Positions 24,101 to 35,802 of a stretch of DNA of 64,000 nt are shown in pieces. The stretch lies in contig NC_134569.1 in assembly GCF_050947875.1 (NCBI RefSeq), forward strand, positions 208,823,627 to 208,887,626. Direction: 5' to 3'. Within the stretch, counting starts at the first letter, position 1, and the number at the start of each line of letters is the position of its first letter. The notes beneath the pieces were generated by a model that did no database searches, was not told the origin of the DNA, and saw nothing but the letters and a program-made list of their open reading frames with translations. This DNA is from Dermacentor variabilis. Taxonomy: Eukaryota; Arthropoda; Arachnida; Ixodida; Ixodidae. The translations under genes and the position numbers were made by a program.

Positions 24101-25726
24101 GAAACCTGTGACCTCGTGCTGAGCAGCACAATGCTACAGCCACTGAGCTACCATGACGGGTTGTCTCTAACACTGACTGATAGGTTTTAGTGTTCTAAAG
24201 AAACTGGAAGTGCCAAAGCAAAGGGCTCTGTAAACCAAAAAAAGTCAGTGTCCAGAAATAAGACACCGGTTGACAATCCTCAGTCAATCTTGTCTCAATT
24301 CTACTTTGTACATCAAAATGCACGGCCGTTAAAATGCCTTCAGAAACTGCTTTATGTTCAACTTTTGCAACAGCTTCAGGTACAAGCCATAGCGGAAACA
24401 TGCCCTGTCAAATATTTATATGCTCCATCCTATGCTGACTGTTTTTCTATAACATGCTATGCTACCAGTAGATTTGTAAAGATTATTGTGCCAGACATCA
24501 TCTTGGAGCAGTTCCTTCTCAATATTCAATTTTTTGCAATGACAGCATTCTAAACATGCATTCCTTATATTATCAAAAGGCACAGACTTACTGCAAACAT
24601 TGGGATCATTAGCCCTAGATGTTGATGCATGTGATGACTGCTTGTGAATACGTCTCCCATCCCTCTTCTGTGCTTCTAAAATTGAAAAAACGACATTGAA
24701 AGGATTCGAGAAACAGGCTACAATTCCTTAGTGTACCAACCACATGCAATGTGATTTCAAAGCTCAGATGTCGCCAGTTTCTAGTGAAAAGAGAGAGATT
24801 CATTTTACAGAGCTGTATAAAAATTTACAATGTAGAGGTGATTTGCAAAATGGCAGGTCACTGCCCACCTGGCAGGGAAACCCACATGTGTTTTCTTTGA
24901 AGCTGCAGGCCTACTTTGCATATTAATGGGAAAAATTATGTGGCATAGAAAAATTAATACGAAGAATATACTGAACAAAGCTTGCTAGTGTGAAAAACAA
25001 ATAGTAAACATACTTTTCATCATAGAGGGCAGTGGAAGTGGTAGTCGCTGCACACTTTCCGGACTTGAGCTAAGGGCTCTTCGTTGCTTTTTTCTTTTGC
25101 CCCGTCCCAGGTCCACTTTACTCCCCAAGTCTGACCCATCTTCAGCTTGCTTGAGCTTTTGTCGTGCGGCATCATATGTTCCTACGGAAAGTGAAAAATA
25201 ATGACCATAAATTCAAGCATTGCCCCAATTATTCAACTGAATGTAATTTTAGATAAGTTTTCTAATAACGTTAAGAGATCTAGAGTTACCATGTAACCTT
25301 AAACAAATTGTTGCGCCAGTGCGTATATGAGCTTTCATTTCTGAATGAAAAAGTGATTGTCACCTAGTAAGCATGTAAAATCTACAGTTGTGCCACCAAA
25401 GAAAATCTTTCTAAAGTTACTTTTTAGTTCAGAGATGTGTGCACACATTGCAATTTCAAGTACATTGCCAAAATAAACATGATTACTATGTTATGAGACA
25501 TGCTACAAAAGAATTAGAAGAGTAATATAAAACTTACTGAATGTGTCTATGGGCACACATGGCACGACTTGCCAGTTGGAGGATGGAGAGGCCCCACATT
25601 TTGCTAAATACGAAACATTCTTGTAATCCTGTGGCCAGAAGCAGACATTGCCATGCAGCCACTTGGTATGTACAAGAGCCACAGAGTTGCCTTCCTCTGG
25701 AAACTTGACCACTGCATATTGATCAC
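18135..25726 (-). CDS. Multi-exon DUF4806-domain protein of the CACTA-like element (5' end not found)
   Basis: Nine exons on the minus strand, most with canonical GT/AG sites: 25538-25726, about 25019-25184, 24590-24677, 23695-23840, 23416-23505, 21637-21843, 20262-20418, 19397-19519 and about 18135-18245. Exon one begins with a short fold (YAVVKFPEEGNSVALVHTKW) known at the N-terminus of many such proteins. The second has a basic patch, GRGKRKKQRR, a likely nuclear signal. The sixth is a helical lead (LLEKPFCDITEFELFDQGLS). The next two carry the DUF4806 domain (LAALGGINVSLSTRHILEAL, QYSWLGQKGKK, then VEDVVKTWLRHA). A poly(A) signal AATAAA lies near 17960. All exons are open, unlike the transposase upstream. 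The function of DUF4806 is unknown; proteins of this type often accompany this transposase family. An ATG exon is missing from my reading. Confidence 0.72.
23975..24163 (-). mobile_element. Degenerate tRNA-derived SINE fragment in an intron
   Basis: The reverse complement reads a tRNA-like head (GTCATGGTAGCTCAGTGGCT, then GCTGCTCAGCACGAGGTCAC) and the body of the same SINE family as 53590-53825 (CTCGCTACGGTGTGC, CATGCAAAACCCCAGTT). It lies in an intron of the DUF4806 gene. No clear target duplication was seen, and the copy is older than the one at 53590. Confidence 0.7.
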
Positions 25727-25784
25727 CTTAAAGAAAAACAATATACGTATTGTACAATTCTACATACAAGAGTTTCTTCATCAT

Positions 25785-27846
25785 TTACATCTTCAGATGC
25801 ACAAGAGGAAATACAACCAGCCTCTTTTTGAATGGAACTCGCATGCATTTTTCTGAGACCCATGTCAGAGGCCAACACCGCAGCAAAGAAGGCTTGGACA
25901 CAATCAATATTCCCAGTGCTGATGAGGGACAGGGTGTCAAATATACGTCATCTTTCTTCAGGAACTTCCTTCGAATTATGTATGGCATACCTTGTGCATT
26001 ATGGGCAAAGTTCTCCACCACAACTACACTTCCATCAAGGAGCTTGCAGCAGTTATTCCTCCTACTAGTGTCTAAGACAATTCCTTCTGGAAACGTCACT
26101 TTTTTTGAACTGTGGCCCTTGGCAAAGAGGCCCATCTTGATGTTGTGCAGTGAGCAGAGGGGAACTGCTTACAGTCATTTTTTTTTCTGCACTGAAGCTT
26201 CTTTGTTTCAGCGATTCTGTTTGACAGCTGCTCCAGTGGTGGCTGCGGCTTTCTCAGAAGCTTCTTGATGGTGCCCATGTGGCTCTGAAATGGAAATGCA
26301 CTTCATGAGTCCAGTGGCCCCAAATGTCTTGCATCATCTGCAAGGTGGCATAGCCCATGTACATTATGGGATACACGGTGCTGCCCATATATATTTCTGC
26401 AAAGCCTCTAACAAATACCTTCAAAAGCTCCTCAGCATAGTCGAGCTCGGCAGCTACTGCGCTTTGTGATGCTTGTATGGTTATTGCTACATGAAGACAC
26501 AAAGTTTTCATACATCCCTTGTGGCACTACAGAAAACAACACCAGTGGCCCACTATAGAACAAAAAAAAACCTGAATTCTGTTGCTTTCCAGCGATCTAT
26601 GTCATGTAGACCTCTTGGACATCGATTGAAGTCAGATGGTACAAAAAGAGAAAGCTCTGTTTGCTTGGCTGAAATGCGATTTTGTGCAGAAGCCCCTTGT
26701 CTAATCTGCTTGGGACCTCGAAACCACAACAGAAGCAGTTTTCGCATGACTCCTAGACACACAAGATGCATATAATCCAGTGGCACGTCTTTGACCAAGT
26801 CGAGTGGCAACTCCTCAAGAACTGTATTGCCAATATGGTGTTGCTCTTGAAATTGGTTTCGAAATGTGGTGTTAGTGCGCAGATTCCCACTTTTTGCCGG
26901 AAAGCACACTCTCCCTTCACTCTAGAGGCCTTTCACAGTGCATTTTGTACAGCTGTAGTACCCAGTGTGGTTTCTTACACTCAGGATAAATGCTCTTGCA
27001 GGTGCATCGCAGATGATGGCATTTATTCTGATAGGTATAACCTGTGCATCAACAGATGCCAGAGCTAATGATTTCCTTAACTTCATCAACAAGCTGACGG
27101 AGAAACTCATTTGCATCATCTGGTTTTTTCTCGCCAAAGAAGACACCCACAACAAAAGGGCCATGAGCTTCGATTTTCTTTACATGACAAAGTATTGTCC
27201 AAAATTGTTTTCTCGAGCTCTTTGCCAGAGGGAGCCCATCAACGTGAACATTGAGAGCAAGCTCCAATGGTACATCCTTTGCTATTTCTAGCAGTTCACG
27301 AAGAGGTTGCACGATACCAAAGTGGCAGTACCGCCCTCCAGCTATGTTGACTATGTTTAATAACTTTCTGGGCGTTTCTAGCAGCGTTCTTGCTGATCGT
27401 GGAAGACAAGAAAAACATTCATGACCACGCAAGATTCTCAAAAGGGCAGTAACTGAGCTGTGGGAACAGCCGTACTGAATGGCCCATGCTTGTAATTGGT
27501 CGCTTAACGGCGCGACATCGTCTACCTCAGGTTGCTCTTCTTGATGCACATTCGTTCGCTTCATTTGCTCCTGTAGGCACTCAGAATCCGAACTACTGCT
27601 GCAGAACACGGCGTCGTGCTCGATGCTGGGCCGCTCACGTTGGTCGGTTTCCGATGCAACATCGCTGAACAATGAGCTCCCACTAGCAGCGTCAAGTTGA
27701 TTGCGCCAAGTGCTCTCTCCAGAGCCAGATGGGTACACATTATTCTGCTCGCTATTAGTTCCAGTTTGCGATGGATTTAGGATCATAAAGAATTCATCTA
27801 CTCTTCGGTTCCTCAAGCGGCGAAACCATCGGTCACTCGCCGACAT
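25785..27846 (-). pseudogene. CACTA/EnSpm (Tnp2-like) transposase, decayed
   Basis: The start at 27846 has a favourable context (GCACC-ATG-TCGGCG, MSASDRWFRRL). An acidic, Ser-rich N-terminus is followed by the catalytic region. LNVHVDGLPLAKSSRKQFW carries the first Asp in the DG.P..KSS...FW pattern of Tnp2 transposases, and AIICDAPARAFI carries the second. HTGYYSCTKC looks like a zinc ribbon, and then come LDYMHLVCLGVMRKLLL and a C-terminal block ending VVFPLVH near 25790. Breaks include a shift near 27053 (false stop GIC*), a TAG at 26922-26924 and further shifts near 26550 and 26270. Enough remains to name the family, but no functional enzyme can be made. It lies just upstream of the DUF4806 gene on the same strand. 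Confidence 0.82.
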
Positions 27847-29436
27847 GGTGCATAACGGTACAGTACTTGGCGCTAAGCGTGAACAAGTAGTCGTCTCTAT
27901 AATACCGCAACAAACTACTCCACTTAAGGTTTTTATTTCACTAACAAATAAAATGCACTCACCTCCTTTTTCCGATTCCGAGGGCATGCCTCCAAGGAAC
28001 AAAATACCGCAACGGAGGTCGCTGCGAACTCTGCCGCGGTAAATACAGAAAACGAGCGAAACGCTGACGGCTGACTAGCCTTCTGCTTAGACGTGACATG
28101 ACTGTTGCATGCACAACGTTGCCAGCATTAGCCAATCTCAAAGGCCTTGTTTTTATGCACAACAAGTGCCGGAACCCTCCGAGATTGCCTTCTGTTGAGA
28201 GTCTGCACTAGTCTGCGAATGTGTACCGGCTCTTCGTGCAAGCAAGCCACTGAAGCACAGCCTAGAAAAATATGAGAAAAAGGATGTTTGGGAGCGAGAA
28301 AACGTAAGGGAAACTCCGCTGAGAAATTATTGGACAGTAAGTAATCATTGTATAGTATATATAACCTAAAAAAACAACAGTTGGCAACCAACACACGTAC
28401 GGCTCGTGCGGGGTTGTGTTACTCCGCCTGCCAATGTGACCTTTTGGAAATGGCGTCGTGCTTGATACCTCCAGAGCGTCTGCTGTTCTTGAAGAGGCTT
28501 TTCATCGGAGGAAGCGATAAGGTGTGCAACAGACATGAACAAAGTATATGAAGTCTGAGCATTTCAATCCTCAAAAGTCTGCGGTACAGTTCATTTTACT
28601 GCTGACCCCGTTTTACTCATGAGATTTCACTGCCGACTTAAACTTGACAATAAATAGTTGCTGCGAAGCATGCGTTTTATTTCAGCTCAATAAAAAATTT
28701 GGTTCTCACCATTCCACTATAGCAGACGAGTGAAAACGTCCAAAATTACGCGCTTATAATTTTGTTTTTTTTGGTTACCATCTTATTTAGGTAACAGGGA
28801 AAGTTTGAAGTACGAACTATTTGCAGCCTCGTGGAGGAACAGTGGCTAGCGGTTATGAGTGCGTGGGATCAGTCTGTTTCTGGGGCGTCCAATCAAGCTT
28901 GCTACCTACATTCTAGTATAAGTTTCAGCATTCTTGCCTTGGAAATTTGCATAGGTTTAAAGCCTGCTGCAGCTAAACTGTGGGTGTTCGAGGTATTGCA
29001 CTACCACCGAAATCGGCCACTCACCTCCGCTACCTTGGTCGGCCTGGTATTGCGCTAACACCGGGTTCAGCCCACGTATGGCGCGTTACGTTACCCCATC
29101 TATTCCTACCGAGCGCGTAGATAAGTGTTAAAGACGAACAGATAGGCAGATTTCGGGGGAAGCTTAGCCGAAGAATGCCTACAGCATCAAAAAAGAGGTG
29201 CAGTTCGCCATTTTCCACACAGTGGCTAAGCAGCAAGGGCGGATCGATGTTCCACCTGCACCTGCCTGGCGCACGTCTAGAGGCTACAGACGCCATCTAT
29301 ATCAGATGTACGCTTTCTCACTATATATATATATATATATATATAGGGGTTTTCTGTACTCTGACGAAGGCTGGTCCACCAGCCGAAAACGTTAAGTAAA
29401 AGAAGTCTCCCAAAAAGTTCGTCGTCTCTTTCCTGC

Positions 29437-29479
<43 letters not shown>

Positions 29480-29676
29480 GATTTATTCAATTGACAATAA
29501 ATATGCTATAAATATATAATTCATTTATAATTTTCTGGATAATAATGTAGGCTCTTTTCAGGACTTCCTCAGGATGTTCTATAAGGTACATTTTCTGGAA
29601 CAAGATACCAGGCCGTGCTAGGGATGTCCTCAGTTCGTCCGCTACGGGATGAGGACATTTTGACCATTTCAGGACA
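27847..29676. other. 5' flank of the transposase gene, with two (AT)n microsatellites
   Basis: No coding domain found. (AT)n runs lie at 29322-29345 and 29439-29473. Between them is a short palindromic motif, CTGGTCCACCAG (29370-29381). The stretch would contain the promoter of the transposase gene and the right subterminal motifs (CCTCAGGATGTT and similar, from about 29560). Confidence 0.5.
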
Positions 29677-29703
29677 TCCTGAGGATGTTTTGTGTTGTCT
29701 GGG
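29677..29703 (-). repeat. Right terminal inverted repeat of the CACTA-like element
   Basis: Reads CCCAGACAACACAAAACATC in reverse complement, pairing with 17399-17425. The gypsy integrase frame resumes at 29704, directly after GTTGTCTGGG. Confidence 0.85.
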
Positions 29704-29743
29704 TTCATTCAGAACATCGTTCTCCGTCATGGTGCACCCGAGG
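29704..29743 (+). pseudogene. pol: 40-base island of gypsy copy 2 integrase between two transposons
   Basis: This stretch encodes the integrase block IQNIVLRHGAPE, a conserved part of the catalytic core just before the second Asp. It joins in frame with 17398 on the left (after the TT duplication) and 59987 on the right (after the 8-bp duplication). Its last eight bases, ACCCGAGG (29736-29743), are repeated at 59979-59986. Confidence 0.9.
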
Positions 29744-29778
29744 CACGGAGCAAGAAACATTTAGGAGAGGAAACTCCG
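29744..29778 (+). repeat. Left terminal inverted repeat of the P element
   Basis: CACGGAGCAAGAAACATTTA... pairs with the reverse complement of 59944-59978 (CACGGAGTAAGACATTTAGG...), with small gaps. Weaker similarity continues inward (GCGACCAGA.AA.GTCAC in both ends). Confidence 0.88.
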
Positions 29779-29884
29779 CTGTTTGCGGCGACCAGAAAAG
29801 GTCACAAGCCCGCGGAGCCGTTATCGTGCTGGCGGCCTGGAAAGAAATTACCGCCGTTGAGAGAGCGCCGGAGCACCCTTACAA

Positions 29885-30400
29885 AAATTTTTAGTAACAT
29901 TTTATTAACCGTCTTTAGACAAATGTTGCTAGAACCTATCGACATTCTATAAACCGTCTTTAGACACCGTAACAACTTCCTAGTAACCTCCTACCGACTA
30001 TTGGCCACCGATATTGAATTGAAAGTATAGATATAAAATGTCGATAGAATTCTTACCGACTGCTTATTATCTTATGTCGGTAGAAAGTGTCAACTGTGAA
30101 GCGACTATTTATTGACTACCTTTATACATCCTAACAACATGCTAGTAACATCCTGTCGACTATTCGCCACAAATAGTTGACAGTCACTTCACAGTTTTTA
30201 GGAAGTACATAAAAATTTTATTCAGAGGTAATTACTTTTGCAATTATATATGGCAAAAATAAGCTTTAATTATCTCTGAATAAAATCTTTATTTACTTCC
30301 TAAAAACTGTGCAGCGACTATTTATTAACCACCTTTATATATCCTAACGACTTGCTAGTAACATCCTGTCAACTATCTGTCTGTGGGGAATAGTGATTGC
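29885..30400. repeat. Left subterminal repeat array of the P element
   Basis: Short motifs recur many times, such as CTAGTAACATCCTGTCGACT, ACCGTCTTTAGACA (29909 and 29952) and CCTAACAACATGC. Two direct copies of about 65 bp lie at about 30103-30171 and 30313-30379, either side of the hairpin at 30191-30310. Related motifs in the opposite orientation occur at the right end (59270-59790). They are plausible transposase-binding sites. Confidence 0.75.
30191..30310. repeat. Large hairpin, arms about 45-50 bp
   Basis: ACAGTTTTTAGGAAGTACAT at 30191 is mirrored by the complement ending CTTCCTAAAAACTGT at 30310, with a loop of about 30 bases. Arms agree at most positions (ATTTTATTCAGAG.TAATTA). It is either a nested foldback or an inner inverted repeat of the P element. 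Confidence 0.85.
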
Positions 30401-31370
30401 CAAGTGGCTAGGTGTGACATGCAACAGAAGAAGACAGGTTTACATTTATGCTTGAACACATCCATTTAATATCCCCGGACTAGTAATGAGGACGAGTTCT
30501 CCAGCTGCCCTAGGAGTAGGCTAAAATGTTGCGTTGTGTAGTCTAGAAAAGAGAAGAAAAAAGGCAATATATTAGTTTTGCTACAGTGACATTGAAACAC
30601 ACCATGCATCTGTTTCTTAAAAAGGAAGTGCACAAGACACAAGTTTTCAACCCTGTGAGCTATAAACATCTCCACCTGTTTTTTGCAAAGTCCTAAAATG
30701 CATGAAATGACTGAATTAGTGCATTAGAGCTGGGAGCGTGATGAATGTGCGTAACACCAACAGATGCATGGCACATAAGCTCTATCATACCAATTGTCAT
30801 CTACAAACAAAAGCTGTAAATCAACTTCAGTTTAATGAACTTCGATATTCGTATTGTGACCAGTACATGGAAGTTTCATGTGTGAATTATCTTAGGAAAG
30901 GCAAGGTGCCAGTCAGAACTGTGCTGCAGCTTTGCTTGGGCACAGGTACATAGAAGAGTTGACTTTTGTGTTGCACTTAAGAACCACGAAATGATACAAG
31001 CAACATGTAAGCAGTTGAACAGGCATTATGGACGTTCTACAGCAAGATTAGAAAATGTCTTTGCTGTGCAGGCAGACATTGTCAAAGCGAGCTTGTTACT
31101 AAACATGTTAGCTTTCCACAAGACAGGATATTATCAGTGCATTCATATGACCCGGGCCTCTATCACAAAAATACATATGCCAACAGTAATGACAATTTTC
31201 TAGTTATGGTGGCAAAGCTTGCATTATAATATGCTATTATAATCAGGTTAATAGCTATTTTAGCTGGAAAGAAAGGAGTATACCCTAAGATAGCACTGAA
31301 ATTGCCATGAAAGGAGTTTTGTTGAAAACTGCACAAAGAATATTAAGATGCTTCTTTGTGACACACATAC

Positions 31371-31580
31371 CTAGTATGGTGTTGACCTTCTGGGAATCCA
31401 ACGGATCCTTCTGTGAAAGGCATTTGACAGCCGTCCAAAGAAGGACCTCCCTTCAACGTCTTCTATCGAAAAAGGGGCTTTAAGGAGGCCCTCCGCGAAG
31501 TGAAAGCCTGAGTTGTTAGCATCCAGGCACAGCCACTTCAGCAGGCCCTTTTCAACATATACACCGCCACCGATGTCTAC
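31371..31580 (-). pseudogene. Single BEN-domain-like exon inside the P element
   Basis: A minus-strand block with acceptor TTTCACAG and donor GTATGT reads VDIGGGVYVEKGLLKWLCLD, then SGFHFAEGLL and FFGRLSNAF. After a one-base shift it continues KDPLDSQKVNTIL. The order GxGV...LL...F...S(F/V)xG...LDxxKV fits a BEN domain, a DNA-binding and protein-interaction module found in chromatin factors and transposon accessory proteins. No neighbouring exon was found; the LINE at 32081 begins 500 bases upstream. It may be captured host sequence, part of a second P-element gene, or debris from a CACTA-like accessory gene. Confidence 0.5.
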
Positions 31581-32490
31581 CTGTGAAACAATACAAGCAC
31601 AGATTCATTTTATACACGCATGATCAAGGAATGGTTAGGAAATAGGGTAAGGTTTGCAAAAACAGAAGTAGCTGCTCTTGTTGATTCGGTTTAAAGAACA
31701 AAGCAGCCTTACGTATACCATACATGCATTGTACTGAGCTGTGTACTTTTACGTAAGACTAGCAAGTATTGGGAACTTCAATGCGAAAGAAAGACATGCA
31801 TCTGCCTAGAACTAAGCAAATGTGTGCCACCCCTTGACACAGAGTGAGATCTGGTGCTGTTTTAGTGATTAGCAGACATTGAAAGCTTCAAGCCTCATCG
31901 AGTATTGGGCCAAGCTGTGCTCGATTAGTGACACACAAGTGCTCGAGAACTATCAAACAAGATGCAATTGTCTTCAAATACAATTCTGACTTCCCCTTGC
32001 AGACATGCAGTTTTCAATTTACTGACTGCACTTGGGTGTAAAGATTTTGTCTGACAGAGTGAATAAACCACATACACAAGATGATGATGATATGTGGTTT
32101 TTAATGGCGCAAGGGCCAGTTATGGCCAAAGAGCGCCATGTCCATGTTAATGAGTTTGCAGTGAAATCATGAGTTCGATGAAGTTGGTGAGACGTGGCTG
32201 TAGAGGGGCCTTAAAAATGTTCGCGCTAAAGTGCGCAAAATCTGTACAATAAGATTATGGCGATGTCTTATGACGTGCACTATGAACATTTAAGGTGCAT
32301 TTAAAAAATTACGATGTGTAAAAATATATATGGTTATAAGATATGCTAGAGCACTGCTGCCTCCTTAGAGCCCTTGAAGAACAAGGGCCTGGAGGCATGT
32401 GCTATGCAAAACTGTTATCGCAGTGGCATCCTCTGGAGCGAGGATGCTCTACGAATTTAATGGGGATATAACGTGTAGTAGGACATCATT

Positions 32491-35400
32491 TCAATAGTTG
32501 AGGATTGCCTTGGTGTCAAAAAGCGGTTCCTTGCCGAGAAACATAGCCGGGTGTAGAGGGATGTTATAATGGTAAGCAAGCGGAAAATATTTCTTTCTCT
32601 CCGTTTCGGCTTCCCGACACTCCAGGAGCACGTGGAGGACGGTAAGCCTCTCACCGCATCTGCCACAGGTTGGAGGTTCACTTTCAGTAAGCAGGTAACT
32701 ATGTGTGCCAAATGTGTGTCCTATTCTGAGGCGGCAGAATAGGACATCTGTTCGCCGTGATTTTGTTACGCAGGGCCAAGAACCTAGCTGTGGCTTTATA
32801 ACGTGCAGTTTGTTATTTGATTGCGCGTCCCACGTGCACTGCCAGTGATGTCGCAGTTTATTTCGTAAGAGAGGCCTTAGATCTGTGACAGGCACATCAG
32901 CGGTAGGGTTAACAGCTTGCGATTTGATTGACGTGGCCATCTCGTCCGCGAGAACGTTACCTTCGATTCCCCTATGGCCAGGGACCCAGCATATTATGAT
33001 GTTCTGGTTAGATAAGTACGCTTTACACAATACCGAATACAGTTCATTGAATACTGGATTTTTGTGTTTGTAGAGTGACATTAAGGCCTTCACGACGCTT
33101 AGAGAGTGTATAGATCGCTGCTTTTGGAAGTTTTGAATTTCTTATATGCTTAACAGCAGATAGTAATGCGTAGGCCTCGGCCGTAAATATGCTTGTTTCC
33201 GGATGCAGTACATCGGATTCCGAGAACGATGGGCCTACGGCTGCATAGGATACCCCGGCATTTAACTTCGAAGCGTCTGTGTAGAACTCTGCACAGGAGT
33301 GCTTGTGCTGGAGTTCTAGGAAATGCATTCTGATTTCGATCTCGGGTGCATGCTTTGTTATTTCTAAAAAGGATATGTCACACTCTACGATCTGCCACTC
33401 CCAAGGTGGTAACAACTTGGTTGGATGCATTATGCGAAGCTCGGAGATTGGGACATGCATTTCATGACCAAGCTTCCTCACACGAAGCGAGAACGGCTGT
33501 CTTATGGAGGGACGATTGCTGAAAAGTGTGGCGCACCTCATATCGGTAACGGTATCAAAACATGGATGTTCAGGATTAGAGCGCACTTTAAGGAGATATG
33601 TAAAGCTGATGTATGACCTCTGTAGGTGGAGAGACCATTCATTCGATTCGGCATATAGGCTTTCAATCGGGCTTGTTCTGAAAGCGCCTGTGGCTAAACG
33701 GATACCTAGATGGTGAACAGGGTCTAGCATCTTTAGCGCGCTCGGGGCGGCAGAGTTATATATCACGGCACCATAATTTAATCGTGACCGGATGAGGCTC
33801 TTATAGAGATTCATTAGGCACTTCCTGTCACTACCCCACGTAGTCTGGGATAGAAGTTTCATTATGTTCATTGTTTTTAGACACTTTTCTTTAAGATGTT
33901 TAATGTGTGGGACGAAAGTGAGTCTATTGTCAAGTATAACACCTAGAAATTTGTGCTCTTTGTTTACAGGTATCTGTTGTCCACACAGTTCTAAGGTAGG
34001 GTCCGGAACCAGGCCTCTCTTTCTTGTAAACAACACACAAGAACTCTTGTGAGGATTGATATTAAATCCATTTTTCTCTGCCCACCCTGACACCTTGTTC
34101 AAACCATGCTGTACCTGTCTCTCACAGACTGCGAGGTTACAGGACTTGAAAGCTATTTGAATGTCGTCCACATAGACAGAATACAGAATGGCCGGTGGTA
34201 AGGAAGCACGAAGTGTTGTCATCTTAACAATAAAGAGTGTGCAACTGAGCACGCCACCCTGGGGTACACCAGTTTCTTGTGTAAAAGGACGTGAGAGCAC
34301 ATTGCTAACTTTTACCCGGAAGGTGCGATTGGACAAGTAGCTTTTTATTACGTTTAGCATATTACCATGAATGCCCATTTCTGACAAATCTCTCAAGATT
34401 CCGTAGCGCCAGGTCGTATCGTACGCCTTCTCCATATCGAGGAATATCGATAAGAAGAACTGTTTGTGTACAAACGCGTCACGAATATGTCCTTCAATAC
34501 TTACAAGATGGTCGGTTGTGCAGCGCCCTTCTCGGAAGCCACACTGATAGGGATCAAGCATTTTGTTTTGTTCAAGGAAATGAATGAGACGCCGATTTAT
34601 CATTTTTTCAAATACCTTACAAAGGCAACTCGTGAGGGCGATCGGGCGGTAACTTGCCACTAAGGAAGGATCTTTGCCTTGTTTCAAAACAGGAACCACA
34701 ATGGCTTCTTTCCATGCAGTTGGGAGACATCCTGCAGCCCAAATGGTGTTGAAAAGTGTGAGTAATGTAACTTGGGTGTTATTGTGTAGGTTTTTGATCA
34801 TTTCATACATGATTCTGTCAGCTCCCGGTGCAGAGCTCTTGCATGAGCTCAAGGCAGCTCTCAACTCGGCAATACTGAAAGGGCAGTTGTACGATTCATT
34901 CTGTAGACATTTTCTTTTGAGTGGCTTACATTCTTCTATTTGCTTATATTTCAGAAAGGATTCCGAATAATGTTTTGAACTTGACACACTCTCATAGTGC
35001 TCCCCAAGTGAGTCTGCCTGATGTTGCAGCGTATCACCCTGTGTGTTTGCCAGAGGGAGTGAATATGTTTGTCTCCCTTTAATTCTACTTACGCGGTTCC
35101 AGACTTTCGCCTCATCTGTAAACGAGTTGATGTTCGATAAAAACGTTTGGCAACTATCTCTTCTGGCCTTTCGGCGGGTTCTCCTGCGTTCAGACTTAGC
35201 TTTCTTAATGTTAACAAGGTTGTCTGCAGTGGGCGAAGCGCGTAGCAACCCCCAAGCTTTGTTTTGATTCCTACGTGCGACTCTACATTCATCGTTCCAC
35301 CACGGGACATGCCGTTTGCATGCCGAGCCACTTACTTCACGTATGCATTTAGATGCGGCATCTATAATGAAAGCTGTAAAGTAATCCACAGCAGCATCTA

Positions 35401-35802
35401 TTTCTAACGAGGACATGTCATCCCATGATATGCAAGTTAAGGTTCGGAATTTCTCCCAATCAGCTGTACCGATTTTCCACCTAGGAGCCTGTGGTACACA
35501 TTCGTTTTCTTTATATGTTCTTAGTAGTATAGGGAAGTGGTCGCTCCCGTAAGGATTGTCGTTAACTTCCCATTCAAGTTCAGACAGTAGTGACGGGGAG
35601 ACTAGGCTAAGATCTATTGAAGAAAATGTTCTGTTTGCAAGAGAATAGTATGTCGCTTCCTTCTTATTCAGTAGACAAGCACCAGAAGAGAAAAGGAACT
35701 GTTAAACAAGACGTCCTCGCGCATCTACACGAGGGTCGCCCCACAGGTAGTTGTGTGCATTCAAGTCGCCAAGAACCAGATAAGGTTCTGACGTATTTCT
35801 GA
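32491..35802 (-). pseudogene. LINE ORF2, downstream copy (endonuclease C-half, RT, RNase H)
   Basis: Begins abruptly near 35802 in the endonuclease (LVLGDLNAHNYLWGDPR, with a stop after ARGRLV), then runs open through the RT. Fingers and palm motifs include ASYRPIALTSCLCKVFEKM and GVPQGGVLSCTLF; the catalytic box is YVDD (SVYVDDIQIAF). RNase H starts AEFYTDASK, with the TAEAYALL block. A shift near 33105 breaks it just after AAIYT and before the next catalytic Asp. The rest (WVPGHRGIEGNVLADEMA and a zinc-finger-like CGRCGERLTVLHVLLEC) lies in another frame to about 32491. ORF2 performs target-primed reverse transcription; this copy is inactive. Confidence 0.88.

Larger units (their letters stand above)
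17399..29703. mobile_element. CACTA/EnSpm-like DNA transposon, 12.3 kb, two genes
   Basis: Terminal inverted repeats begin CCCAGACAAC at 17399 and end GTTGTCTGGG at 29703. The dinucleotide TT flanks both ends (17397-17398 and 29704-29705), giving a 2-bp target duplication. Removing the segment and one TT restores the interrupted integrase frame. Both genes read on the minus strand: a Tnp2-like transposase relic (25785-27846) and a DUF4806-type gene (18135-25726). Subterminal sequence is rich in short copies of GGACATCCTGAGG in both orientations, typical of transposase-binding arrays in CACTA elements. Superfamily assignment rests on the transposase pattern. The CCC rather than CAC start is unusual, and a Plavaka/KDZ relative is possible. 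Confidence 0.82.

Noticed and set aside
29322..29473. (AT)n runs as a functional element
   Set aside because: Ordinary microsatellites; no symmetry with the transposon end.
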